A stretch of 12,962 nucleotides of DNA from JAAYCU01 sp964642815 (GTDB taxonomy: Bacteria; Planctomycetota; Phycisphaerae; UBA1845; PWPN01), in assembly GCA_964642815.1 (NCBI GenBank), contig CAZXSA010000142.1:1-12962 (forward strand). Reading direction: 5' to 3'. A program made the position numbers and the translations under genes. The notes under the pieces were generated by a model. That model had not been told where the DNA came from. It did no database searches and was given only the letters and a program-made list of their open reading frames with translations. Shown one piece after another: positions 1-6,799 of the stretch (positions within the stretch are counted from its first letter, which is position 1; every line of letters starts with the position of its first letter).

Positions 1-228
1 AACGGTTTCGCGGTCGGTTTACCGCTGGAACAAGAATCCGTTCTCGTTCCTTTTCCTGCGTGGGAATCCGTTCCCTTACCTTCGGATGGGATAGGAATCC
101 CCGAGCAATGGGACCGAGATAGGAATTTCGGTTTAGCCTCCTCTCCTAGCGCTAGCGAGGGTTTCCTTTACCAGCCCGCCGCATTTGTTGGTATCCAACG
201 ATCTTTGCGGTTACACTTCCTCGATTGA
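1..228 (+). CDS. Possible 3' end of an unknown gene (partial, left edge)
   Basis: Frame 1 is open from the first base to a TGA at 226-228, giving 75 codons with no start inside the window. The product would end in ...YQPAAFVGIQRSLRLHFLD. The alternating hydrophobic/polar residues and the near-terminal aromatic residue are loosely reminiscent of the last strand of an outer-membrane beta-barrel, but I recognise no family. Third-codon-position GC is only about half, clearly lower than in ndk, and the DNA contains a repeated gaatccgtt word, so a non-coding origin is quite possible. The stop lies 36 bases before the ndk start, a spacing that would fit co-transcription. Confidence 0.28.
   Translation, partial: NGFAVGLPLEQESVLVPFPAWESVPLPSDGIGIPEQWDRDRNFGLASSPSASEGFLYQPAAFVGIQRSLRLHFLD
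187..199. repeat. Small inverted repeat upstream of ndk
   Basis: GTTGG-tat-CCAAC is a perfect 5-bp inverted repeat with a 3-base loop. A second short one, GATTG/CAATC, lies at 223-239. Both are in the ndk leader or the end of the possible upstream reading frame. They could be small RNA hairpins or chance; no function is implied. Confidence 0.25.
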
Positions 229-264
229 AATGAACAATCACAACTGATTTACGGAGTCGTATAC

Positions 265-726
265 GTGGAACAGACGTTAATCATTCTTAAGCCGGATTGC
301 GTGCAACGCAGGTTGATGGGTCGGATCATTCAGCGTTTCGAGGACAAGGGGTTGACCCTGGCGGCCGTCCGGATCATGCGGATCAGCCGCGAACTGGCCG
401 AGCGCCATTACGCGGTGCATAAGGGCAAGCCTTTCTATCCCGGCCTGCTGGACTACATCACTTCCGGGCCCGTTCTGGTCATGGTCCTGGCCGGCCCCGG
501 GGCTATCGCCATCTCCCGCAAGCTGATGGGCAAGACCTTCGGATTCGACGCCGAGCCGGGCACGATCCGGGGGGATTTCGGCCTCAGCAAGACCTATAAC
601 CTCATCCACGGCAGCGACTCGCCCGAATCGGCGGCCACCGAAATCGCCCTGTACTTCCGGCCGGAGGAGATTCTGGACTACTCGACCGTCGATGCTCCCT
701 GGATCACCAAGCCGGACGAAAAGTAA
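265..726 (+). CDS. ndk: Nucleoside diphosphate kinase
   Basis: Transfers the gamma phosphate from ATP to nucleoside diphosphates through a phosphohistidine intermediate, balancing cytoplasmic NTP and dNTP pools (EC 2.7.4.6). The 153-residue product has the usual family length. It shows the N-terminal beta strand TLIILKPDCV with the conserved Lys9, the mid-protein GPVLVMVLAG core strand, the G-T-I-R-G-D-F substrate loop (residues 99-105) and the signature NLIHGSDS with catalytic His115. The start is GTG; GGAG at 253-256 sits 8 bases upstream and the N-terminus aligns with the family, so no longer start is needed. It is followed 23 bases after the stop by a strong terminator, so it is transcribed alone or as the last gene of a unit entering from the left. 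It converges with ppdK. Confidence 0.97.
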   Translation: MEQTLIILKPDCVQRRLMGRIIQRFEDKGLTLAAVRIMRISRELAERHYAVHKGKPFYPGLLDYITSGPVLVMVLAGPGAIAISRKLMGKTFGFDAEPGTIRGDFGLSKTYNLIHGSDSPESAATEIALYFRPEEILDYSTVDAPWITKPDEK

Positions 727-749
727 TCCATAAAATCACGTATAACAAC

Positions 750-790
750 AACGCCCCACCCGTCTTTCGACGGGTGGGGCGTTCTTTATT
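750..790 (+). terminator. Rho-independent terminator of ndk
   Basis: A perfect 15-bp stem (750-764 paired with 769-783, core GCCCCACCCGTC) closes a 4-base TTTC loop and is followed on the plus strand by ttcttta. The T run is moderate. On the opposite strand the downstream bases are not T-rich, so it mainly serves ndk, although the stem may also slow transcription arriving from ppdK. Confidence 0.85.
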
Positions 791-799
791 GCATCAGTC

Positions 800-821
800 G
801 GGACCGAAACCGCTCGGTCCT
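800..821 (-). terminator. Weak hairpin downstream of ppdK
   Basis: GGACCGA (801-807) pairs with TCGGTCC (814-820) around a 6-base loop, 8 bases beyond the ppdK stop. There is no T run behind it on the minus strand, so it is at best a weak or Rho-assisted end. It may act together with the large hairpin at 750-783. Confidence 0.35.
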
Positions 822-827
822 GTTCAT

Positions 828-3623
828 TTACTTTTTCTTTTTGCCTTTGGCGGCGGCGGTTTTCGCCTTCTTACCCTTGGCCGGGGCGGCTTTCTTCGCC
901 TTGTTTTCCAGGACCACGGCCTTGGCGGCGGCCATGCGGGCGATGGGTACGCGGAACGGCGAGCAACTCACGTAATTCATGCCCACCTTGTGGCAGAAGA
1001 TCACCGACTGCTCATCGCCGCCGTGCTCGCCGCAGATGCCGACTTTCAGCTTGGGCGAAGTACTCCGCCCGCGCTGGATGCCGCACTCGACAAGCTGGCC
1101 CACGCCGCTCTGGTCGAGCGTCTCGAACGGGTCGGCGGGCAAAATGCCGCTTTCCACGTATTCGGGCACGAAACCGCCGATATCGTCGCGGCTGAAGCCA
1201 AAGGTCATCTGGGTCAGGTCGTTGGTCCCGAAGCTGAAGAATTCGGCCACCTCGGCCATCTCGTTGGCCTTCAGCGCCGCCCGGGGGATCTCGATCATCG
1301 TGCCGAACATGTGCGGGATATTCTTGCGCCCGAACTTGCCGGCCACCTCGGCGTGGATCCGATCCACCATGGCCTTCTGGTGCTTCAATTCCTTCACTTC
1401 GCAGGTTACGGGGATCATGATCTCGGGCAGGGTCTTCTTGCCCTCGGCAAGCAACTCGGCGGCCGCTTCCAGGATCGCCCGAATCTGCATCTCGCTCACC
1501 TCGGGATAGGTGATACCCAACCGCACCCCGCGGTGCCCCATCATCGGGTTGACCTCGTGAAGCTCGTCGGCGCGTTTCTTCAGCTCATCCATGCCGATAT
1601 TGAGGCTGTTGGCCAGGCGCCGGCGCTCATCCTCGTTCTGCGGCACGAACTCGTGCAGCGGCGGATCGAGCAGACGAATGGTCACCGGGAAGCCCTTCAT
1701 GGCTTCCATCGTCGCCTTCACGTCCCGTTTGACGAAGGGGAACAACTCATCGAGAGCGGCCTTGCGCTCCTCGCAAGTCGAGGAGTGGATCATCTTGCGC
1801 AGAATGAACAACGGCTCCTCGGCGCCCTTGCCGTAGAACATGTGCTCGGTACGGAACAGGCCAATACCGCGCGCCCCGAACTTGAAAGCCTTCTCCGCGT
1901 CGTCCGGCGTATCGGCGTTCGCTCGTACGTCGAGCTTGCGAATCTTGTCGCAGATGGCCATGAATTTCGTGAAATACGGGTTTTCCTCGGCGCCGGCGAC
2001 CAGCGGAAGACGACCTTCGTAGACCGCCCCGCAGGTGCCGTTAAGGCTGATCCAGTCGCCCTCGTTGAACGACCGGCCGCCGACCGTGAAATGCCGCGCA
2101 TGAACATTGACCTCGATAGCGCCCGCGCCGACGATGCAGCACTTGCCCCAACCACGAGCCACCAGAGCGGCGTGGCTGGTCATCCCGCCCCGCGCGGTAA
2201 GAATACCGTTCGCCGCCCGCATGCCTTCGACATCTTCCGGATTCGTTTCCTCACGGACGAGGATCACGGACTTACCTTCCTTGGCCCATTCGACCGCCCT
2301 TTCGGCCGTAAAGACCGCCTGCCCCGTCGCCCCACCCGGACCGGCCGGCAGACCACCGCACAGACGATTGGCCTTGTCCTCGGCGGCGCGGTCCAGCACC
2401 GGAAGCAACAACTCATTAAGCTGGGCCGGAGCTACCCGCATGACTGCATCTTCCGGCTTAATCAATTTCGATTGGGTCATTTCGACGGCCATGCGCACGG
2501 CGGCCGGGCCGGTCCGCTTGCCGGTCCGCGTCTGGAGCATCCACAGCTTGCCTTCCTCGATGGTAAACTCGATATCCTGCATATCGCGGAAATGCTTTTC
2601 CAGCCGGTTACGGATGGCCACCAGTTCCTTGTAAGTCCTGGGCATGGCCTTTTCGAGACTGGGCAGGCTCTTGTGCTCCTCATCCTTCGGGCGGGTGTCC
2701 TCGTTGAGCGGGCTCGGCGTGCGAATGCCGGCCACCACGTCCTCGCCCTGAGCATTAATCAGCCACTCACCGTAGAACTTGTCCTCGCCGGTGGCCGGGT
2801 TACGGGTGAAGGCCACGCCGGTCGCGCTGCTGTCGCCCATGTTCCCAAAAACCATCGACTGCACATTGACGGCCGTACCCCAATCGTCGGGGATACCCTC
2901 GATTCGCCGATAGGAAATCGCCCGCTTGCCGTTCCAGCTCTGGAAAACCGCTCGGACACCGCCCCACAACTGCTCCATCGGGTTATCCGGGAATTCCTTG
3001 CCGAGTACCCGCCGCACGATCTCCTTATATTCGACCACAAGCCGCTTGAGGTCATCCACCGTCAGATCGGTGTCAAGCTTGTAACCTTTTTCTTTCTTCA
3101 TGCGGTCCATGGCCCGTTCGAGCTGCTTGCGAACGCCCTGGTCCTCGGCCGGCTCGATGCCCTCGGCCTTTTCCATGACCACGTCGCTATACATCTGAAT
3201 CAGCCTGCGATACGAGTCCCAGGCGAACCATTCATTGCCGGTCTTGGCGGCCAGACCGGCCAGGGTCTTTTCGTTCAGGCCGATGTTCAACACCGTTTCC
3301 ATCATGCCCGGCATCGAACTGCGCGCCCCGGAACGGCAGGAAACCAGCAGTGGATTTTTAGCATCGCCGAATTTCTTGCCCATGCTCTTTTCGACTTTAG
3401 CCAGCGCCTTACGCATCTCCTTGTCCAACAAGGAAAGCAGCTTCTTTCCCTGCCGATAGTATTCCGTGCAGGCCTCCGTCGTAATGGTGAAACCCGCGGG
3501 CACGGGCATCCCCAGGCGGGCCATTTCCGCCAGGTTTGCCCCCTTGCCACCGAGCAACTCCTTCTGGTCGCCCCGACCTTCCGCCTTACCGTCACCGAAT
3601 GAATAAACGTACTTGACTGCCAT
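828..3623 (-). CDS. ppdK: Pyruvate, phosphate dikinase
   Basis: Interconverts ATP + phosphate + pyruvate with AMP + pyrophosphate + phosphoenolpyruvate (EC 2.7.9.1), giving a pyrophosphate-linked glycolytic or gluconeogenic step in the cytoplasm. All three family domains are present in the 931 residues: the N-terminal ATP-grasp part (CRSGARSSMPGMM at about 96-108, RNPATGED at about 274-281), the swivelling phosphohistidine domain (GGMTSHAALVARG, catalytic His484), and the C-terminal PEP/pyruvate barrel (LFRTEHMF about 589-596, FSFGTNDLTQ about 796-805, GICGEHGGD with Cys864). The ATG at 3623 is chosen because GGGAGA lies 4 bases upstream and the sequence MAVKYVYSFG matches the usual start; a TTG six codons earlier is less likely. 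Residues 908-931 form an unusual Lys/Ala tail (see findings). Confidence 0.97.
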   Translation of the reverse strand: MAVKYVYSFGDGKAEGRGDQKELLGGKGANLAEMARLGMPVPAGFTITTEACTEYYRQGKKLLSLLDKEMRKALAKVEKSMGKKFGDAKNPLLVSCRSGARSSMPGMMETVLNIGLNEKTLAGLAAKTGNEWFAWDSYRRLIQMYSDVVMEKAEGIEPAEDQGVRKQLERAMDRMKKEKGYKLDTDLTVDDLKRLVVEYKEIVRRVLGKEFPDNPMEQLWGGVRAVFQSWNGKRAISYRRIEGIPDDWGTAVNVQSMVFGNMGDSSATGVAFTRNPATGEDKFYGEWLINAQGEDVVAGIRTPSPLNEDTRPKDEEHKSLPSLEKAMPRTYKELVAIRNRLEKHFRDMQDIEFTIEEGKLWMLQTRTGKRTGPAAVRMAVEMTQSKLIKPEDAVMRVAPAQLNELLLPVLDRAAEDKANRLCGGLPAGPGGATGQAVFTAERAVEWAKEGKSVILVREETNPEDVEGMRAANGILTARGGMTSHAALVARGWGKCCIVGAGAIEVNVHARHFTVGGRSFNEGDWISLNGTCGAVYEGRLPLVAGAEENPYFTKFMAICDKIRKLDVRANADTPDDAEKAFKFGARGIGLFRTEHMFYGKGAEEPLFILRKMIHSSTCEERKAALDELFPFVKRDVKATMEAMKGFPVTIRLLDPPLHEFVPQNEDERRRLANSLNIGMDELKKRADELHEVNPMMGHRGVRLGITYPEVSEMQIRAILEAAAELLAEGKKTLPEIMIPVTCEVKELKHQKAMVDRIHAEVAGKFGRKNIPHMFGTMIEIPRAALKANEMAEVAEFFSFGTNDLTQMTFGFSRDDIGGFVPEYVESGILPADPFETLDQSGVGQLVECGIQRGRSTSPKLKVGICGEHGGDEQSVIFCHKVGMNYVSCSPFRVPIARMAAAKAVVLENKAKKAAPAKGKKAKTAAAKGKKKK

Positions 3624-3784
3624 GATTTCTCCCTGACTCAAAAATCGTTTAAGGTTAACCGTGATTCATTTACTACCCGGTTGGAATTCAATCGTTTTCC
3701 GTCGCTGACCGCCTGCCGCGACGGAGCGTCCCGGCCCACCCCAAGCTTGGGCAAGTATTGGGCAGGCCGTTTCACTGATAAAAG

Positions 3785-3820
3785 AATACGCAGGTTAAAT
3801 ATCCAGCCATCCGATGTCAA
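3785..3820 (-). promoter_or_regulatory. Candidate ppdK promoter
   Basis: On the minus strand a consensus -35 box TTGACA (3815-3820) is followed after 17 bases by TAACCT (3792-3797), a poor -10 match. Transcription would start near 3785 and leave a leader of about 160 bases before the ppdK ATG. The box lies just behind the T run of the second sod hairpin, the expected place for a separate promoter. The -10 is weak and planctomycete sigma preferences are poorly known, so this stays tentative. Confidence 0.38.
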
Positions 3821-3829
3821 TGGTGTACT

Positions 3830-3890
3830 AAAAAAACGAGGAAATGCCCTATATTCGGGCGATGGCCCTGCCGCCCCATCGTGAGGGCAT
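3830..3890 (-). terminator. Second (tandem) terminator behind sod
   Basis: ATGCCCT (3844-3850) pairs with AGGGCAT (3884-3890), and inside it CGATGG (3860-3865) pairs with CCATCG (3876-3881). On the minus strand the structure is followed, after 7 bases, by seven T residues (3836-3830). With the hairpin at 3901-3925 it makes a tandem terminator. The gap between stem and T run is longer than ideal; it could alternatively be a structured leader element. Confidence 0.45.
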
Positions 3891-3892
3891 CC

Positions 3893-3925
3893 ATAAACAA
3901 GGGGCGACCCTTGCGGGGCCGCCCC
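3893..3925 (-). terminator. Rho-independent terminator of sod
   Basis: Read on the minus strand, GGGGCGGCCC (3925-3916) pairs over 10 bp, with one G-U, to GGGTCGCCCC (3910-3901) around a 5-base loop, followed by TTGTTTAT. It lies about 160 bases past the sod stop; the DNA between holds no convincing gene. Confidence 0.62.
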
Positions 3926-4086
3926 ACCTGTACACCCAAGGTCGTCAGTCAGCAGGAAAGGAGTTAAAGGAGGTTTTCGAGTTCATCGAGGAAGCCAGCC
4001 GATCGCAAACACCAACCGGCCTGAAAAACGTTCCTCGAACAGCTTTATCCATATATTCCCGGCAAAAAGCCCTTTATCGCTGGGAA

Positions 4087-4713
4087 TCATTTCCCCTTAA
4101 AAAGTGCGTATCGCTCAGCAACAGCTCGCCAGTTCACGATATTCCACCACGCGGCGATATAATCAGGTCGCCGGTTTTGATATTTCAGGTAATAGGCGTG
4201 TTCCCAAACGTCCAGGCCGACCAGCGGTTTCAAACCTTCGCATACCGGACTGTTTTGATTAGGGAAGGGCCGAACGAGTAGCTCGCCGGCCTTGTCGAGG
4301 CATAACCAGGCCCAGCCCGAACCAAACAGCCCACCGGCAGTGGCCGTAAATGCTTCCTTAAAACGATCAAAACCGCCGAAAGTCGCGGAAATTCGGCTGC
4401 CCAGTTCCCCACCCGGCTCACCTCCGCCATCTTTGTCCGGGGACGCCATGGTCGCCCAGAAAATCGAATGATTCAGGTGCCCACCGCCATGATTATTAAC
4501 CGCCGTACGAATGTTGTCGGGTACATTTGCCAGGCTGGCCAGAAGATCTTCAATGCTCTTGGCCACCAGGTCCGGATGACTCTCCAAAGCCTTGTTCAGA
4601 TTGGTCACATAAGCTTGATGATGCTTGCCGTGATGAATCCGCATGGTTTGCTCATCGATGTAGGGTTCCAATGCGTTAAAATCGTAAGGCAAATTCGGCA
4701 ATTCGTGAGGCAT
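4087..4713 (-). CDS. sodA: Superoxide dismutase, Mn/Fe family (Mn-type)
   Basis: Dismutates superoxide to oxygen and hydrogen peroxide (EC 1.15.1.1). The 208-residue product covers the whole family: N-terminal helical hairpin starting PHELPNLPYDF and C-terminal alpha/beta domain. By alignment to E. coli SodA from memory, the metal ligands are His27 (IHHGKHH), His82 (GGGHLNHSIFW), Asp168 and His172 (LDVWEHAYY). Gln153 in FPNQNSP together with the GGGH motif is the arrangement typical of manganese enzymes, so Mn, or cambialistic use, is inferred. No signal peptide is visible, so it should be cytoplasmic. The ATG at 4713 is preferred over an in-frame start nine codons upstream because AGGAG sits 7 bases before it and family N-termini begin there. 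It has its own promoter-like region upstream and two hairpins downstream, so it is probably monocistronic. Confidence 0.96.
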   Translation of the reverse strand: MPHELPNLPYDFNALEPYIDEQTMRIHHGKHHQAYVTNLNKALESHPDLVAKSIEDLLASLANVPDNIRTAVNNHGGGHLNHSIFWATMASPDKDGGGEPGGELGSRISATFGGFDRFKEAFTATAGGLFGSGWAWLCLDKAGELLVRPFPNQNSPVCEGLKPLVGLDVWEHAYYLKYQNRRPDYIAAWWNIVNWRAVAERYALFKGK

Positions 4714-4839
4714 GTTCGGTCTCCTGTTAAAGCTGCCCAACCCTCTTCAAGCCCGCTACGCACAATCCCAATCTGCTCCCATCTGTTATTGGTATAGCCC
4801 TTGGTATCCGAGAAAACCATCTTTATGGTACTGTTTTAA

Positions 4840-4874
4840 TACTATTTTTATATGCATCCATAGGTAGATTGTAA
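4840..4874 (-). promoter_or_regulatory. Candidate sod promoter in AT-rich segment
   Basis: The gap 4714-4938 contains no gene but has a markedly AT-rich core (about 4815-4905). On the minus strand it offers TATAAA (4847-4852) as -10, 16 bases after TTACAA (4869-4874), a weak -35. A transcript would start near 4840 with a leader of about 125 bases. A direct repeat TTGGTAT (plus strand 4789-4795 and 4801-4807) lies in that leader. Confidence 0.4.
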
Positions 4875-4938
4875 TTTCCTTTATGACAATATCTTACGAA
4901 TCTTATGGCTTGCCGGGGCCGCGTGGGACATTGGCAAC

Positions 4939-6129
4939 TCATTCCGCTTTCCAAGGAAAACGGCTTTTGAAATGACGATAAAAAAGCCCGATTGCCCGCA
5001 TGGCCACGATCATGGCATAAACATTCAGGGTTCCGGAAACAATGGAGAGCAATAATACCGCCTTGAAGGGGTTTTGGGGGGCAATCTTAACAAGACCATC
5101 ATAAAGCCAGCGGGATTGAGCCATCACGCTGACGCCAAAAGCCACAAGCACAACCAGCCATACCGCGAGATAAGCCAGCGGGGCCGAGAGGGCCGTGCGA
5201 ATAATGGTATGAGGCCAGACGCCGGCCACGCCGCCCCCGATCGAGACCGCCAGGATCAACGCCGGCCAGAAGAACACACCCACGACCACCAGAAAGCCGA
5301 CGATCCACCAATTGATGTCCGTTCCGTCTATCGTCATCTTGATCATCGCCAGGAAAGCCGGCAGCAGGACCATTAACCAGGTGAGCAGAAAATGCACCAT
5401 CGGGCGTACCAGATCGTCCAGCCAGTCGTTGATCCACACCACCTGCGGCAAATCATCCACGCCGGAGGCCGTCTCCCGGATCACCGACAAAAAGAACGAA
5501 AATACAAAGCCGGCGAAGGTCAGTTGCATCACCATAATCAGAAGGCTTGCTACGAGATTAATACCGGGAATGAAATTGACGGCCATCAGAACCAGGCTGA
5601 TTACCACGATCATCATGAAGGTGATCAGATTTTCCGATTCCAGGAAAAACACGAACGAATCCACTAGATCCCGCCCAAATGACTTCTTCTCTTCCTCGAC
5701 CTGTTCGGGGCGGGGAGGGAAAAATCGCGGAACAGGCGCTTTATCGGGTTCGTCGAGCACGATGGGCGGTGGGAGCGGTACTCGGCTCTCCGGCAACTCC
5801 CCCTCGCCCTCGACATTGAGCAATTCCGGCGGGTGCTCCGGCGAACGCGGCAGGTATTCCTCGTTTCCTCCGGTGGTGATCCAGCATCCGAGTTCGACGG
5901 AATAGTGCGGAGCTCGCTGGGCAGGCTGGGCAGGTTGTTGCGGCTCATGCCGCGACCGCTCCACCCATTCGCCCTCTTCCAAAGCCAGCGGTTTCTCGTC
6001 CTCTTCTTGGCATGGTTGTCCGGGTACGGTAAAAAGCCAGCCGCAAACCTGGCACTTGGAGGGTCGCCCCGCCATGTTGTCAGGCAACTTGATTCCCGCT
6101 CCGCACCGACATTTGTAATGAATAGCCAT
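4939..6129 (-). CDS. Zinc-ribbon, multi-pass membrane protein of unknown function
   Basis: The 396-residue product opens with a putative zinc ribbon, Cys7-x-Cys9 and Cys26-x-x-Cys29, of the kind seen at the N-terminus of many planctomycete proteins. A Pro/Glu-rich, low-complexity cytoplasmic linker follows (about 40-150), then about six hydrophobic segments (roughly 168-188, 190-215, 243-265, 274-300, 315-336, 356-380) and a basic end. I recognise no catalytic motif. A role as a membrane sensor or scaffold with a soluble metal-binding head is possible but not shown. The ATG at 6129 is preceded by GAGGTGAGG; an in-frame GTG two codons earlier is an alternative start. The gene stands alone, 225 bases upstream of sod on the same strand, with no clear terminator in between. 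Confidence 0.82.
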   Translation of the reverse strand: MAIHYKCRCGAGIKLPDNMAGRPSKCQVCGWLFTVPGQPCQEEDEKPLALEEGEWVERSRHEPQQPAQPAQRAPHYSVELGCWITTGGNEEYLPRSPEHPPELLNVEGEGELPESRVPLPPPIVLDEPDKAPVPRFFPPRPEQVEEEKKSFGRDLVDSFVFFLESENLITFMMIVVISLVLMAVNFIPGINLVASLLIMVMQLTFAGFVFSFFLSVIRETASGVDDLPQVVWINDWLDDLVRPMVHFLLTWLMVLLPAFLAMIKMTIDGTDINWWIVGFLVVVGVFFWPALILAVSIGGGVAGVWPHTIIRTALSAPLAYLAVWLVVLVAFGVSVMAQSRWLYDGLVKIAPQNPFKAVLLLSIVSGTLNVYAMIVAMRAIGLFYRHFKSRFPWKAE

Positions 6130-6318
6130 CCTCACCTCATCCTACTCAATGGGCCAACTCCAGTCACGATAACGAGAAATGGCACTCCCTACCCTTTCTT
6201 CGCGCGAAACCGCCTTTTCTTACTGAGCCGAAAACATTCCGCGGGTCGCTCGAATGCCGGCACGGCGTTTTTTGTCGCCCTTGCTGGCCGGGTATGGCAT
6301 AACGCAGGCCAACGATGA

Positions 6319-6349
6319 GCCTATATGCCTATGGTGATTCTTATAGGCA
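6319..6349. repeat. Hairpin with competing direct repeat
   Basis: TGCCTAT (6326-6332) pairs with ATAGGCA (6343-6349) over a 10-base loop. An overlapping direct copy, GCCTATA (6319-6325), can pair with TATAGGC (6342-6348) instead. It has no T run and is not a terminator. It lies at the left end of the gene-free stretch 6130-6799. Confidence 0.4.
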
Positions 6350-6388
6350 AAGAAGCATTTCACACTTTCGTCCCTTGCTGGCGCAGCG

Positions 6389-6410
6389 GGCTGGTAGAAA
6401 AGACCCTTGC
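6389..6410 (+). repeat. Dispersed repeat core, copy 1
   Basis: A 22-base core beginning GGCTGGTAGAAAAGACCC matches 10140-10161 at 20 of 22 positions in the same orientation. Neighbouring words such as CCTGGCGAG (6495-6503) also recur near copy 2 (10094-10102). It is intergenic, lies in no plausible protein, and is probably a short interspersed element of this genome. Confidence 0.6.
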
Positions 6411-6443
6411 GGACCCTCCACGGCCCGCCCAAGTCCCCCCAGG

Positions 6444-6514
6444 CCAGGCTTTGCTTGGCTCCGCTCGCCAAGGCGGAGCCTAGCGAAGCCTGGTCCTGGC
6501 GAGTGAGGCTCCGC
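6444..6514. repeat. Composite palindromic intergenic element
   Basis: Bases 6444-6464 pair with 6473-6493 as a 21-bp stem with one mismatch and one wobble, around an 8-base loop. Alternative pairings exist further right: CTCGCCA (6464-6470) with TGGCGAG (6497-6503), and GCGGAGCC (6473-6480) with GGCTCCGC (6507-6514). No T run follows on either strand, so it is a REP-like palindromic element rather than a plain terminator. Confidence 0.65.
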
Positions 6515-6701
6515 CGCCGCGAGTCTATCATTTTGGCTTTCCGGTGAAATCACGGGCCGAGATGTTCGTCTTGCTTACAGGAACGGTGGGTATCATCTAC
6601 TCGTTCTCAAGCTTTGTAGTTGTGGCAAGGATATGAAGCAAGGAATGGCCTCTCACTCCGTAACACAGGTTGGAATATTGACAATTATTTTAATTTTGCG
6701 A

Positions 6702-6731
6702 TTGACTGGGCTATCCTGATATTGCTACAAT
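6702..6731 (+). promoter_or_regulatory. Promoter of the beta-helix gene
   Basis: TTGACT (6702-6707, 5 of 6 consensus) is followed after 18 bases by TACAAT (6726-6731, 5 of 6), which is preceded by TGC, an extended -10. A start near 6738 would leave a leader of about 60 bases before the ATG at 6800. The surrounding DNA (about 6600-6740) is AT-rich compared with the flanks. Confidence 0.6.
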
Positions 6732-6799
6732 GTGACCATAGCTTTAGTTGGCGGCTGGTTCCGGCCATTGGCGTTTTTGTGCGTTTGCTGGAGGCAACC

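Noticed and set aside
774..3602. A 942-codon open frame on the plus strand opposite ppdK
   Set aside because: It is the antisense shadow of the dikinase gene, rich in His, Arg, Leu and Gly as expected from high-GC antisense, and has no family resemblance.
3844..4281. A 145-codon plus-strand frame between ppdK and sod
   Set aside because: It begins inside the sod terminator hairpin and ends antisense to sod; no ribosome site and no recognisable motif. The AAAGGAGG at 3966-3973 has no start codon at a suitable distance.
6220..6553. Overlapping minus- and plus-strand frames in 6220-6553
   Set aside because: They translate the palindromic repeat itself and give proline/arginine/alanine-rich products without family resemblance.
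6633..6719. A 28-residue hydrophobic peptide (MKQGMASHSVTQ...) before the beta-helix gene
   Set aside because: It has a single membrane-like stretch, but the AAGG is too close to the ATG and the frame runs into the promoter of the following gene; AT-rich DNA easily gives such peptides.
6620..6799. Extending the beta-helix protein upstream to base 6620
   Set aside because: The extra 60 residues cover the promoter and place the signal peptide internally; the ATG at 6800 has an excellent ribosome site.
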